Origin: Diphasiastrum complanatum
Lineage: Eukaryota; Streptophyta; Lycopodiopsida; Lycopodiales; Lycopodiaceae
Direction of reading: 5' to 3'
Assembly (NCBI GenBank): GCA_029204225.1
Contig: CM055104.1
Location: 47,128,451 to 47,192,450 of the forward strand
DNA length: 64,000 nucleotides
Shown here in pieces: positions 13,901 through 27,400 of this stretch. The notes below the pieces were generated by a model. It was not told the origin of the DNA. It did not search any database and saw only the letters and a program-made list of their open reading frames with translations. Position 1 is the first letter of the stretch; each line of letters opens with the position of its first letter. Both the position numbers and the translations under genes were made by a program.

Positions 13901-15418
13901 TTCCTACAGGAATGTAGTCTGCCTAAGTGTCTTTGTAGCACCTCCCTCCTCTCTGATAACTCTCTCCAAATCATCAATATATATGGCAAAAAGCGTGGGT
14001 GAAAGTGGGCACCCCTGCTTCACCCCAACCGTGCTATGAACACGGCATGGTTAAAGGTATGAGCGAGGAAATGTGTTAAAACATCAAGAAGTGGTTTAAA
14101 GGGATTCATGTGTTCTGGTTCGAAAAGATGACATTTAGTGGGATGTGTAAAGGAAATGGAAGGGTGGCGTGTGGTGTAGAGAGAGGTGGCGTATTCGACC
14201 CATGACTCCACAGCGATAGGTGCAACATAAAAGCAGAGCATTCAGTGTCATACCAGGGGTTGTGGTGAGGTCTGTGTGAAGAGGTGCGAGGTGGAGGTGA
14301 GACCAGCAGTGAGGCAAATAGCAATGTAGTGGAGATAAAGGAAGCCTGGTCCTGCACAGACGAAGAGAAAGGAAAATCCTGGAAAAGTGTAGCAACAGTG
14401 TCGGCAAAGGTATCATATTTATGTGATGGAACAAAGGGTCGATGCGTGGTAGGTGTAAAATGTGTGGAGGTAGTGGCTAAAAGGGCTTGGAGATGAAAAG
14501 ACAGTGAAAGAATAGAATGATCAGAAAGTGTGGTATCGTGTACTCTGTCTGATACTGAGATGTACGTGCATTAAAATTCCCAGCAAGTAGTTTATAACCC
14601 TGTAAAGAGAATCTGACAATGTCCTTAGAAAGATCCTAGACTGGATCACCTCCGACATCCGCAAATAATGAAGTGTGTGGGGCAAAATAACATACCGCCA
14701 TAAAAATATCCTCCTATAAGCCCATCTGTGAAGTGAGTAGCTGTAGCCAAATAAATCTGCCAAAAGGGTCTCTCTTGACCATCCTGATAGTAGAATTATA
14801 TGCATGTGAATGAAGGGAAGCAACCCCTCCTGAGCCTCTATGTGTCCTGCCCCTAAGATATGGTCGAAAAGCTGGTGTCCAAGACTAACCATGTATGTGA
14901 GGTAACGAATGTATCGCTGATTCATGAATTTCCGCAAAAAGCAAAATATCCGCTAGTGTCAAATAATGCGCCAAGTTCCCTGCCGTAGATGATTTAATGC
15001 CATTACAATTCCAAAAACCAATCGTAAAGTCGGTGGGGAGTAATGGGCTACTCCTACGCCCATGTACCCCCAATCCCTATGTTTTGTGGTCAAAGAAACA
15101 TGGTTTGCCTTCGACAAAAACCACCCTCTGATATTTGGTATGTGCATCTTGAATAATTGCTTTCCTATTGGATGGCTGTGACGTCATCATCCATGAATAT
15201 AGAGGTACCTTTAAGTTTACCTCGAAACTTCAAAACCCTATTTCTTTCTTCGAAAGTCTGAAATTTTAGGAAAAGGATTTTGTCATCATATTTGCCCCTC
15301 CAAGCAGTCGATAAGCCATCTGTAGGGCAGTCTGGTGATTTGCATCTGCATTTGGCTTATCGTAGCTTCTTGTGCCTTATTCTCAGCATCGAGATTTTCA
15401 CTTGCGACCTGCCATCCT

Positions 15419-15473
<55 letters not shown>

Positions 15474-18400
15474 GTGGCCGATGTCAATGGTTTTCCGCAT
15501 GTGAGCATTTGGTGCACATCTACTCATCATTGCAGAGGTCGTGCACGCAGGCTTGCAGCAGGTGGGGCATTCAAGTGGCGTGGCGAGCAAAACCAAAAAA
15601 ACGATGGAGTCATTGGGTTGGCCCAGTCCATATTAGATGTCATGAGCTACACAATCCTCTCCTTTTTCTCTTTCTACTGATACCCAAATTGCATGCCTCT
15701 TTTAAAAAAAAAAAAAAAAACTTCGCAATTTGACTACCCCTGAGCAATTCGGGTCATAATCACCATTGATTCAATCTATATTTGCATACTTATTCGTCAC
15801 CTTCAATTATCAAATAGTATTGTATTAACAGGCTTATTGAGACTTGCTGACAGGGCCATACACAACACAGCTTGTAGCATGCAAAGAGTTGCAAAAATGT
15901 TAGAAGCTGGAAAGGTGAAAGCTTGACCTGCATATAAATTTCCTCGGCACGAGCGAGGAATCTCAGGCGAAGCCAGTATCGTCTTGCGAGTGAAACAACC
16001 AAAAAAATCTGCAAAACCACTCAATAAAGTAAGTTTAGAAATGCAACAAAACCAAACAGGCGCTAGGAATTGTCTAGTTGTATGTCCATCCAATGATATT
16101 TGAGAGGCTATCTCACAGCAAAAAGGCATGTTAATGACATACCATGACACATAGAAGGCATACGATGATCCAATTAGCAAGAAGCCAATCCTGTAGGTGA
16201 CAACCTAATGGCTTGAATCTGTGCACAATAGTTGATGGACACAAGAACTCCACCATTCTACAACACATAGCAAAAAGAAGAAAATCTCACTAAATATATC
16301 AACAGAAGAAATTACGCTAGCTAATGTCACCAGCGGAAAATCTTGTACTTTCAGATTCATAGCTATGAATGTAAAGCAAAGATTTAGTTTCACAAGTGTT
16401 GAAAGGAGACTAATTGAATCCCAGACTACTGTATTACACATTTGTAGTCTAAAAGAGCTAAAACAAAAGCTACAATCAAGTCAGAGATTGCCAGAAATTT
16501 AGCACTAAATGTCTAAGCACAAGATAACATTCTCAGCATATTTATTGCCAAACTAGCATGGAAGAAACATCTTCAAGTCAAATAGTAAGTTGCTTATAGG
16601 GCTCTTCTTTCAATTCTTGACATGGAGCTGGAGACCCATCCTGTAGCATGAGTTGTAAGGAGCAATTCCCAGTAAAAGGAGTTGAGCTAAAGGGACATGC
16701 CCTTGGAAATTTTCTGTCGTATCAAGCTTTTGCATAGCACGTTCAATAGCCTTATCCTGGACAATCCAAAACTCATCGTTACTCAGGGCCAACTCCTCCT
16801 TCAGTTGTTCAAACCTTAATTCGTTCAAAATATCAGCTTTGGTCATCTGAAAACACAAAGATAAAATCCATGAGGAAGATGATACCAGCTGCCAGGATGA
16901 TTACGTTCTTCATTCAAATAGAGTACATACTACAGTTTTGCAAAAAACTTGCATTCCTCTCAACCTCCTTGCAAACTTAAGACAGCACGTGATAACCTCA
17001 GTTCCCTTTCATTCAATCAATAACGATGCAGACACACCTGTCAATACACACACATAGCACAATGAAACAGAAAAAAGATCTTTCCTGTCCTACTTCCTTT
17101 ATCTTAGGTTGATATGTACAACTAACATCATGCTGTTCGAGAGCAGATTACATTCCTCCGACTGCAGAACATCCCCAGATATCTTGCCTGGAAAAAAAAA
17201 CTCAGAAAATGAATGGCACAAAATCAAGAAGTCCAATGTGGGGCCAGACCCAAACTGCTCCGGATCCATTGCAAATGGAGTGACCGTTGACTCGACAAAC
17301 ATGCTCCTCGATAAGGAGAGCCTGCAACAAGAAAATCATAATAAATCCCTAAATGACACTGAGCACAACAGATTGTTGCAAAAAAGTATGGCACAGTCAG
17401 CATTTAGTCTATAGTACAACAGACAAGAACTTACCATGCAACAACTTGGTCAGGTTTTGAGGTTCTAAATAAAGTTGTACAGGTACTTGCACAAATACTC
17501 ATTTGTGTTTTATAAAGTAAGAAACATATGATGCTTTGAAGACCAATCTACAAGATGATTCATCTAGAGTCTAGACCCTTAGTGGACCCTACAATAATTT
17601 GGGTAACTGACAATTTGGACAAGGGCCCTACCTTACAATGACAATTTAAAGGAACTCTCTAGAAGTACATGCATGAAAATATATAGGATGATGATTCCTT
17701 CATAAGGCCATGAAAAGTATTACCCAACCCAGAGGGACTGATGGGCAGAAATTAATCATTTCAAGATTTTTTCAGATTTTTTCATAAACTCATGGTATTT
17801 TGTCCGATCCAATAGGTCTTCCCAATTTAAATGCACTATCAATAAATTTCCAATATATTGAATACAGAGTGTTAGAAAGATATTAGTCTGGAACTTTATT
17901 TCCACACAAAGGTTACATGTACAAATCTTGCTCTCGTCCATGCTTGCTCTTTGAATGTCACAGCTTGGTGCTCAAGATCGGTCTTATGCAGGTCAAATGT
18001 AAGCACATCATCGAGAGAGTTGGCAAGAATGGCACGTTGTGCCACTGTCGCCGCTGCCACCCTCCCAGATCACCTCTCTCAATCATTTCTAGCCCTAACA
18101 AGTTTTTAGTCATATGTCAAAATGTCATTGGTTCAGCAAATACTTACTAGGGTTGGGATGTGATGGAGGTACATTTTTTGAAAAGCCCTTGATAACTAGC
18201 AGTTAGGATTGCCTATTCATCCAATTTGGATTCTTAAGTTACACAGAGGTGCCCAATTTTTATCCTTCAAAGAGCTAATTATTGGACCAAAGACATGCCA
18301 AATGGTGTCACTAGCTACAGCTATTCAAGAGTGAGATACGGTCAAAATAAGGAGTCCATGTCGAATCCATCTTTGAAGAGTTACTTGGTGCTTGATGACA

Positions 18401-21400
18401 TCATTTAGACTTTACATTTGGGAGTTTGACTACAATACATCTATTGATTTCTCCTTCCTTAGAGCTTGATTGATGGGAGCTTCAAGAGACCTTCTTGAAG
18501 AGGCTTTGCCAACGGACCTCACCATCTACCGGTGATTGAATTCAGAGGTAGGATCTTATCAACGATCAACCTTTTGTCTAATTTTTTTATCAACAATTGA
18601 TTCGTAGGGACAAATCATTGTTTGAAAGGAGCTCTTTCCTACAACAGTAGGCTTCCTTGATCCATTGTAAATATGTGATGTGCTGTTTGCACTTTTCCAT
18701 TAACAGTCCAATACCAAGAGATCTTTCTTATTTTGTGTAAGGTGCTGATTATTTTATCAAGCCTTGTCTTGGTAAGTTTTATTACAGTCATGAATATCAA
18801 TTTTGGGGCTCCATCATTATCACATTAAATGATCTAGGGGCCCAAACTAGACTAGGCCTAGGATCTAACTTTGAGGCACTTCAGTCAGAGCTAGCAGGCC
18901 AAGCTAGGCAGGTCGATGGAGCATTTTTTGGGTCATTGAACCTCTAGAAGCTCGAGAGACTTGTCATTAATGTGCTAGATGGCATCCAAGAGCACTTAAT
19001 CCAATAAGTTGGTACAAGATGTGTCATGCGTAAGTGTCAAGTGTAGTGTCATGACCTAAGGGCCTGAGGGCAAGGCAATGGTTGGCAACAGCCGGTAATC
19101 GAAGGGGACACGTACTGCATCACAAATTGTGACCCAATGTGATCACTTGACAAGCTGTCAGAGAAGTGGAGAATCGTGACCATCTAGACCCTAGCAGTCA
19201 GTGTGTGATGAGAAATTAGCTGGCAAAGAGCCGAGGTGACCAAGCAGGTCACAGGTCCATGGCAAAGCATGGGAGTGGTACCCTATGAGTTACTCGGTAT
19301 GCATAAGTCACAGAGGGCATGCATGCCAAATGACTAATCACCCATTATTGGTGCCATGTGTCTAGTGACATGTAGGTAGATGGACTCAAAGAGAGGTTGG
19401 GAGGCTCATTCTGCACACCGACCTTCATGGTTTGATGGGCTTGGAGAGACCAGATTGTGAGAAGTTCCCTAATTCTTTCTTCAAAAATTGTATTTCTATA
19501 AGAGCCATACTGAATCAGGATGTAAACAAAAGAGGATCTATGGTAGGCTAGTACTCCACATTGGCTACCATGGTGAAGGAAGAACGTTGTTAGGGACCCA
19601 ACTCTCTTGGGTCCCAAACCCAGACTTGAGACTGGACGATGACTAGGCCTGTAGACTTGACCGGTGACTCGTGAACCTGCATGGTTGCCACGTGTCATGA
19701 TCTAGGTGTGCACATGGCTTAGAGTCTCTTTCCTTGGAGGTATACAAGGGAAGGAGGGCTCATTTTGCCATCCATTCTATCTACCTAGGAGGAGGTGGAT
19801 GGAGAGCGTGTGCACGGCCAGGATGTACGCTAGCTTGGGGCAGGAGATGGCTGAGAGCCTAGGCGGTGGTATGGGACACCGTCTAGGATTGAAGTCGGAT
19901 CCAGCTTGATACGGTCGCAGGCCAGGGCACGGTGGGTGGACCCGGATTAGGTCCTACGGCGGGGTGGAACGTCATTCGTTCGGTCTCATGTGGTTAACCT
20001 GCACCTGGAGGTTTGCAGTAAGTAGGGATTGTAACATATGGTATCAGAGCCACTGCATGCTGAAAGCAGGTGCGTTGATCCGTGGTAGTTTTCTTGTAAT
20101 TTACGATGCTTTTGACGGATTTCAAAACGGGCTTAAAATGCATTTTTTATGCACCTTATAGTATTCTTCCTTCCGCTGTTTTTTCTTGAATTTGAAGAAA
20201 AAAGTTTAAAAAAAGCAATTAGGGGCCCAAATGAGACCTGCCACGTGGCACTGTCCAGGAAAGGACAGGTGGCAGGCATTTGGGATCTGTTCCGCTCAGA
20301 TTTATGAAGGGATTTGCTTCTACGGGCCCTCCTCAGCATTAAAAACTTGCGATCTGTGGTTCGATGCCTGACCAGCGATGGTCTTCCAAAAGTGCATTGT
20401 AAATCCGCCACGTGGCACTGTCCTGGCCCGGACAAGTGGCAGAAGGCAGCGTTTTCCAGTTCCAATCCCCTTCTAATCGTTGGTTGGCATTTTTGGGGCC
20501 CTCCCTAAAGCAAACAATGCATTTTCCTTGACCTGTCCCTGTTTTCCAGCGCTGAACAGTTCTGGAAGGGAAGAGGAAAAAAGAAGAGGGGGGGGGGGCT
20601 GAGGGCCACCTGGCAGGTTGCTAGGAGATGGCTAGAGGGCTGAGGTGGATGCCTATGTGGCAAGGCAAAGCCACATGGCAGGGGTGGATCAAGCATGGAG
20701 AGGGAGGCATAACTCCCCTATGCTGGTTTTTTTTGTGAAAAGAGGTGGAGGTGGTGGTGCATCCTTCTTCTTGCTCTCTCTTATTCCTCTTGGCAGCCAT
20801 GGACAATACCATTTGGTTTGTGAAGAGACAGCAAGAGTAGTCTTGTATCTACCTTCCTTGGGTAGCTTTTGATTCTCTTCTATCATCTCTTTCTTAATTC
20901 ACCCCTGTTCTTCTTGTAAAATGGATCCTACTCCTACTACACAGCCTATGTCCTCTGCTAAGGAGGTTACTACATCTACCTCTACCTTAGATCCTGATGC
21001 CTTGTTGTTGGCAATTAACAATCTACAGCAACCGATTGTGGATATGCAAGCTAAGCACAGTCGAGATCAGCAGGAACTCAAGGAATTGACGCAGCTAAGG
21101 TAACTGGTGCATCAACCCTTGTTCACTCCTGAAGTTTTTGCTGGGAAAAAAAAGGATAGAACCCCGGAGGCAGTCTTGCAATGGTTGGATCGATGGAATT
21201 CGCACTTTTCCATGCACGATTCATCCGAGGATAACAAGGTCAATCTCGCCGTCATGTACCTGTAGAACACCTCAACAGACAAATCTCGGATCTACCATCT
21301 CTCAGATCTACCAACAAAGTGCACAGTCTAGTTGACAAAGGCTGAGAAACTCGAAACTCGAAACTGTCGCAAAACTCGAAACTGTCGCCAAACTTGAAAC

Positions 21401-24400
21401 TCGAAACTTGAACAATAATCTATCGCGAACAATAATCTTTCAAGTCTGAAAACAAAACGTTGTTGAGTATCAACCGTCTTAACGATTAGATCAATTGTTA
21501 CAGAAGGAAGAAGGCCAAAAGACCTATCCTGTAACAATATAAATACATGTGCACTTACTCATTGTAAAAAGAGATACAATAAGGCAGCAAGAGATGTATA
21601 TTGAAGAATCAAAATCAAAATTATAAAAATTCGATTGATCAAAGTTTTCAATGGATGATTTTTCTCAGTTGTATCTGATTATCTAAAATTGCTATCACAC
21701 TCACGCATATATCTCCTAAATCCGCATGCTTTATTCAATCAAAGTAGAAACTGCTCTATTAGTACATATACCAGAATCAAACACGATTGAAGACACTGAT
21801 ATTAGTTTGATTTATTCAAACTTTCATCGTGTTCTCTGAAGGAAAATTCCTAGTATTTTTCCTACAGTGGTATCAGAGCACTCACATCCATCAAAAGCCG
21901 TATCTGGAGCTTATTCGGAAGATTAGAAGATGTCTTCGATCAGCAACATTCAGTCTAAGATCAGTACGATCTTGGATACAGAAGGTTCAAATTATTTAAA
22001 CTGGAAGTTAAAGACTTCACTCATACTGAAGGGCGAAGGTCTTTGGCAATGGGTAGAACCAACAGAAGAGAAGCTAATTACTCCTGGCAAAGAACTTCGT
22101 GAATGGAAGGAGAAAAATGACAAAGCTATAGCAATTATTGCGCCTTCAGTGAATGACAACATAATGCTAGATCTTTCATCAACTTCGAACGCGAAAGAAT
22201 TGTGGGAAGAATTGCAAACCAAGAATGAGACTCAATCTCGTAATCAAATCATGTTCTTGGAAGACCGATTGACTTACCTACAATGGGATGGCAAAGATCT
22301 GACCACTTTCGTACGAAAGATAAAGGATCTGATTATTTCTTTGCAGAATTCCGGCACCGAAAATGCAATCTCAAAGGAAAAACAGCTTAGCTATTTTCTT
22401 TGAGCCCTACCCAGGTCATTCCACACAACTCGAACTTTATTCGCGAAAGATTCGTCTATGACACTTCAAAAGGCAATAGATGGAGTCAAAGAGGAAAAGA
22501 ATAAAAGTTATTCGAGATGTCAAATTCGATGAGTCAAAGTACATAGCAGACAGTGATTTAATCGGCTATGATATTCTCAAGACTTATTATGACTTACCAA
22601 CAACAGAAGTAAAGCAAGCAGATGATGAACAAGAATTACCATCTGGACATAGCAATGATTCAGAGGGAGTTCAAATTTGAGTACCTGAAAGACTCAAATC
22701 ACCAGTTCGATATCAAGCAGAACAGGTCGAACCCGAAAATGCATAATTGAATTCGAGACCTATACAAACTGTGAGAAGATCTGAAAGACAACGAAAACCA
22801 CCAATAAGGTTTGGTCAGGATGTTTCAACAAATATAGCCATTGAATTTTGTGATTTTACAGACGAACCTCAAACATTCGAGGAAGCTATTGATGGACCAA
22901 ATAAATGTTAGAATAATAAATGTAAATGATGTAGAAGCCATAGGTTACTATGACCCAAAAGGTCGAGATCTGTGTAACCATGTTCATTTATATTTTAAGC
23001 CCAAGTTAGTATGAAACTAACTTGTAGGGAGTCGTGGGTCCACTAGGGGCCTATACATGTGAATTAAGTACCTAACTTGCTATTTGGGGTACTTAATTAT
23101 TTTATGTAACTTATGGTAGCTAGATAGGCATTGGTCAAGTTATTGGACAGCCAACAGTCATGAAGGTAGATAGCCATCTTGGACTACTTATATGTAGCCA
23201 TTCATTTGTATGAGACACTCTTTTGTTAAGCAATCTACTGTTCATATTGGCTGTCCAAAGTTTCTACAGAGGGTCATCTAACCATCTCTCTCTTCTCTTT
23301 GAGAATACTTTGTGTTAATGAATAGTCTTGATTCTGGATTCCTACATGGTATCAGAGCCATTTTTCAGAATTGATTGCTTGCTGGAGGGCACTTAATAGG
23401 CAGCCACATTTCTCCTCTTTCGGTTCATAAAAATCAGAATTTTTCTGATTTTTGTGGAGAGAGAACTGTTCGGCTCCTCCTTGTTTTTTGTGCAGGAAAT
23501 TGCAGGGAAAAGCTTGGAACCTCCACTCATTTGGGAGCCAACAGTAGGGCGCCCATGCTCAACTAGTTTTCATGTGATTGAAATCAGATTACATGCTTCA
23601 AATTTCAGATTTTCTTCTTGGAGGAGGGCGCCCATCTACCTTGAAGACAAATGTGTTTTTGACACATTTTTAGTGGCTGAAATTTTTCTGTTTTTGAGCC
23701 TAGAAGAAGGTCCTACCAGATGCTCCATTAGCACATTGAGTGCACACCATTTTACCACAAAAGCTCTGGTTGTGGTTTTGGCGTCATTGGAAGCCTGCAT
23801 ATTAGTTAGTATTCTGTTTTTTCAACAGAATACAGCCACCTATATCTTCTTGTGAATGAGCTATTGCATGTGGTGTATTGCAATCTATAGTGCTCATTAA
23901 TTCAGCTTTGATCTTGCTGATTTTTTAGTAGATTTTGGCCTGAAATCTGTTTTTCCCATCTACTATTAGCTGAATTTTCAGAAATGGCTAAAGAATCTGA
24001 ATCTATAGGTTCTTTGTTCAATGAAGATAGGTTGGATGGAACTAATTTTTCCTTGTGGTGCTACATGATAAAAAACCTCCTTATTGCTAAAGGTTTGTTT
24101 GAAGTTGTTAGTGGTGATGAAGAGAGGCCACCTGGTTTGGCACCTACTACTTCAACACATGTGGAGGTGTCTTCCGAAGAACAAAAGAAGTGGGATCGAC
24201 GTGACGCACAAGCACATTCGGTCATAGCGCTATCCGTGAAGTGATCAATCCTACCTCACATTCGATCATGCAAGACTTCCAAGAGTGCTTGGGAAGTACT
24301 TGCCAAGATGTTCCAAGTGAAGAATATGGCGAAAGTGCTTTTTCTACGTAATCAACTCTCAACATTGAAGATGCAAGAGGGTGATACGCTTTCAAATCAC

Positions 24401-27400
24401 TTAATGAAGATCAAGGATCTTCGTGAAGAGCTTCTTAGCATTGACGAAATTGTCAAGAACTCTCAATTTGTTTCAATTACTCTTAATTCACTTCCTCATT
24501 CCTATCTTCCATTTGTGTCTACTTTAAGCATATCTCTTAGGGGACAGCAAATCTCCTTTGAAGAGCTTGTTGGCTTACTTCTCCAAGAAGAGCAAACAAG
24601 GATTAATTTTGGTGAACAAGAAGATCAAGCCTTCTTCACCAAAGGCAAAGGCAAGGGCAAGTGGAAAGGTAAGTCTTCTTCTTCCAAGGATCAAAAATCC
24701 AAGGAAGGCCAAGATCAAGGATCCAAAAAGAAGGGTAAGTGCCATTATTGTAAAAAGTTTGGGCACCACATAAAGGAATGTCGGAAGAAGCTTACCAAGG
24801 ACAAAGAGAAAGGTATTGATACAAATACAGCCATGATTTCATTAAAACATCAAAAGGAGGATGATTCTTTCAATGGTGATTTTGCTTTTGTCACTAACAA
24901 TTTCATTTCTAATCAAAATGAGATTTCTACCACTTCTCGACTTGCTGGTTTTTCAGTAGAAAACAGCACTACTTCAGCTTTGCAGGTTGCTGTTTTTTCT
25001 TCCATTGATTGGGTGATTGATAGCGAAGCTACACACCATATGACTCACCATAAAGACGTCTTCACAAAGCTTATAAAAATCAAAGATGGAAGCAAGGTTC
25101 AAGGTGTTGACAACATCTCCTATCCAATTGAAGGCATTGGATCTATACCCCTCATTCTTCCCAATGGAGAAGAAAAGTACATTGGAAATGTACTTTATGT
25201 TCCTAAGATTAAGAAAAATCTCATTTCGGTCTCTACAATCATGAAACAAAGATTGATTGTAAAATTTAAAGAAGACAAATGTCTTATAAACGACCCAAAG
25301 AGATCACTTTTAATTGTTGCTTCGGGAACTTGCGAGGAGGTTTGTTTTTGTTGGATATTTATGAACCTAAAGCTTTGACATCCTTTGGTCTTGTTGCTAC
25401 TAATTCACATGCATTGGAGTTGGCTAAACTATGGCATGCGAGGTACGGGCACCTCAATTTTGGAAGTTTGAATATGTTGAAGAAATTCAACATGGTGGAA
25501 GGCATTCCAAATATGGAGCATCCCAAAGGACATGTATGCGAAGGATGCATACTTGGTAAGTTTCAACGGAAGCCTTTTCCTATTGATGGGACTATCAAAG
25601 TTGGTGATAAGTTTGCCTTAATTCATAGTGATGTGCGTGGTCCAATGAGGACCGAATCCATTGGTAAATGCAAGTACTTCATTACTTTTATTGATGATTT
25701 TTCAAGGTTTACATGGATCTTTCCTATGAAGGCAAAATCTGAAGTTTTTCAACGCTTCAAAGATTTTCTAGCTATGATAAAAAATCAATTTGGGCATACT
25801 TTGAAGATACTACGTACCGACCGAGGAGGGGAATACATTAAAAGTACGTTCGGCACGTTTCTTCAAAGCAAAGGCATTCTACATCAAATGACTACACCTT
25901 ACACACCGCAACAAAATGGTGTTGCCGAGAGGAAAAATCGCACAATCATGGAGATGGCTCGTTGCATGCTTAGGGCAAAGGCGTTCCCCACAAGTTTTGG
26001 CCTGAAGCGGTTATTACGGTGGCATACATTAGTAATCGGTGTCTGACTAAAGCCTTGAAGATTTTGACTCCTTATGAAGTTTGGTATGGTAAGAAGCCAT
26101 CGGTTTCTCACTTTTGCACTTCTGGTTGCACGGCTTCTGTGTTTATTTCCGATAAGCTAAGATCCAAACTAGATGATAAAGGAGTAAAATGCATTTTTAT
26201 GGGCTATAGTAGTGAAAGTAAAGGCTATAGATTGTTTAATGTGGATACTAACAAAATCATAGTGAGTCGTGATGTTCATTTTGATGAGAAGAACACCTAT
26301 GATCTTGCGCCCATTCATGTCATGAAAGGGGACATCCCCCAAGATGACTATGTTGAAGTTTGGTATCACCATCTAATGTTGAAGAGGAGGGACTGCCATC
26401 ATCCTCTAATGGACAGCCCACTGGTTCTTCAAGCGAACAGCCCATAATTCATCAAGAGAGCAGATTTATGAAGAGGAACGGCCTATTGAAAACTTTGGAC
26501 AGCATAGTCCAATTTCAGAGCACTTTGGACAGCAAAGTGTTGACAGTTCAGATCACTTTGGACAGCAAAGCGTTGATCGAAGTAAGGTTGTTGGACAGCC
26601 TAAACCAGTCCCTAAATGGCTGTTGCAGACTTTGCAGGAAAGCAAAGTGAACCGCTTTCAGGAAGGGAAGACTCGTGCCTCATCTAAATCAGTAGAATTT
26701 GCTAGTTTTTTTATTTTACTCTTACATTTTATTGAGGATAGTGCAATAGAACCTGTTTTTTATGAGCAGGCCAGAGGAGTAAAATGTTGGGAGGATGCGA
26801 TGAAAGAGGAGTATGACTCACTCATAAAGAACCAAACATGGGTTCTTATTGATCTTCCACATGGAAAGAAAGCAATTGGCTGTGAATGGGTTTATAAGAT
26901 CAAGTACAAGTCCGATGGTACTGTTGAAAGGTACAAGGCAAGACTTGTTGCCAAAGGTTATGCACAAAAGGAGGGCATTGATTATGAGGAAACTTTTGCA
27001 CCTACCGCACGAATAACTACCGTAAGGATAGTCACTGCTTTGGCTGCCCATCATGTTTGGCGTATGCACCAACTTGACATAAAGACAGCCTTCCTCAATG
27101 GTGACCTTAATGAGGAAGTTTACCTTCAGCAACCTGCTGGTTTTTTGGTTGCAGGTCAAGAAGACAAAGTGTGTCTTCTCAAGAAGGCTCTCTATGGACT
27201 AAAACAAGCCCCAAGGATGTGGTATCAAAAGATACACACATACTTTTGTGATCGTGGGTTTTCTAACAGTCCTAGTGAATCTACGCTTTATGTCATGCAT
27301 ACATCTAAGTTTATCATCATCATTTTGCTATATGTTGATGATATTATCATTACGGGTAGTAATGAATGTTGAAATAAATGCCTATTTTGCCCCTTAAGGC

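Larger units (their letters stand above)
11906..13908 (+). mobile_element. Copia B': 5'-truncated relative of copia B with its 3' LTR
   Basis: Gag tail, zinc knuckle, protease and the start of the pre-integrase region, then a deletion straight into a GGACAGC-rich linker and the 3' LTR. Integrase, RT and RNase H are missing. The 5' edge adjoins LINE 4 and the 3' edge cuts the RT of LINE 5. It lies in MSC intron 6. Confidence 0.82.

Noticed and set aside
15335-15733. Open frames through the (GA)n tract encoding Arg/Glu repeats
   Set aside because: The repeat has no stop in any frame, so these frames are artefacts of the microsatellite at 15422-15469.
16205-16441. 78-codon minus-strand frame as an exon
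   Set aside because: Its downstream end lies in the exon 5 region but in the wrong phase; the rest is intron 4.
17099-17302. 67-codon minus-strand frame starting [10 protein letters not shown] as an MSC exon
   Set aside because: It overlaps exon 3 in another phase. Only the alternative phase gives the conserved Cys pattern and joins both neighbours in frame.
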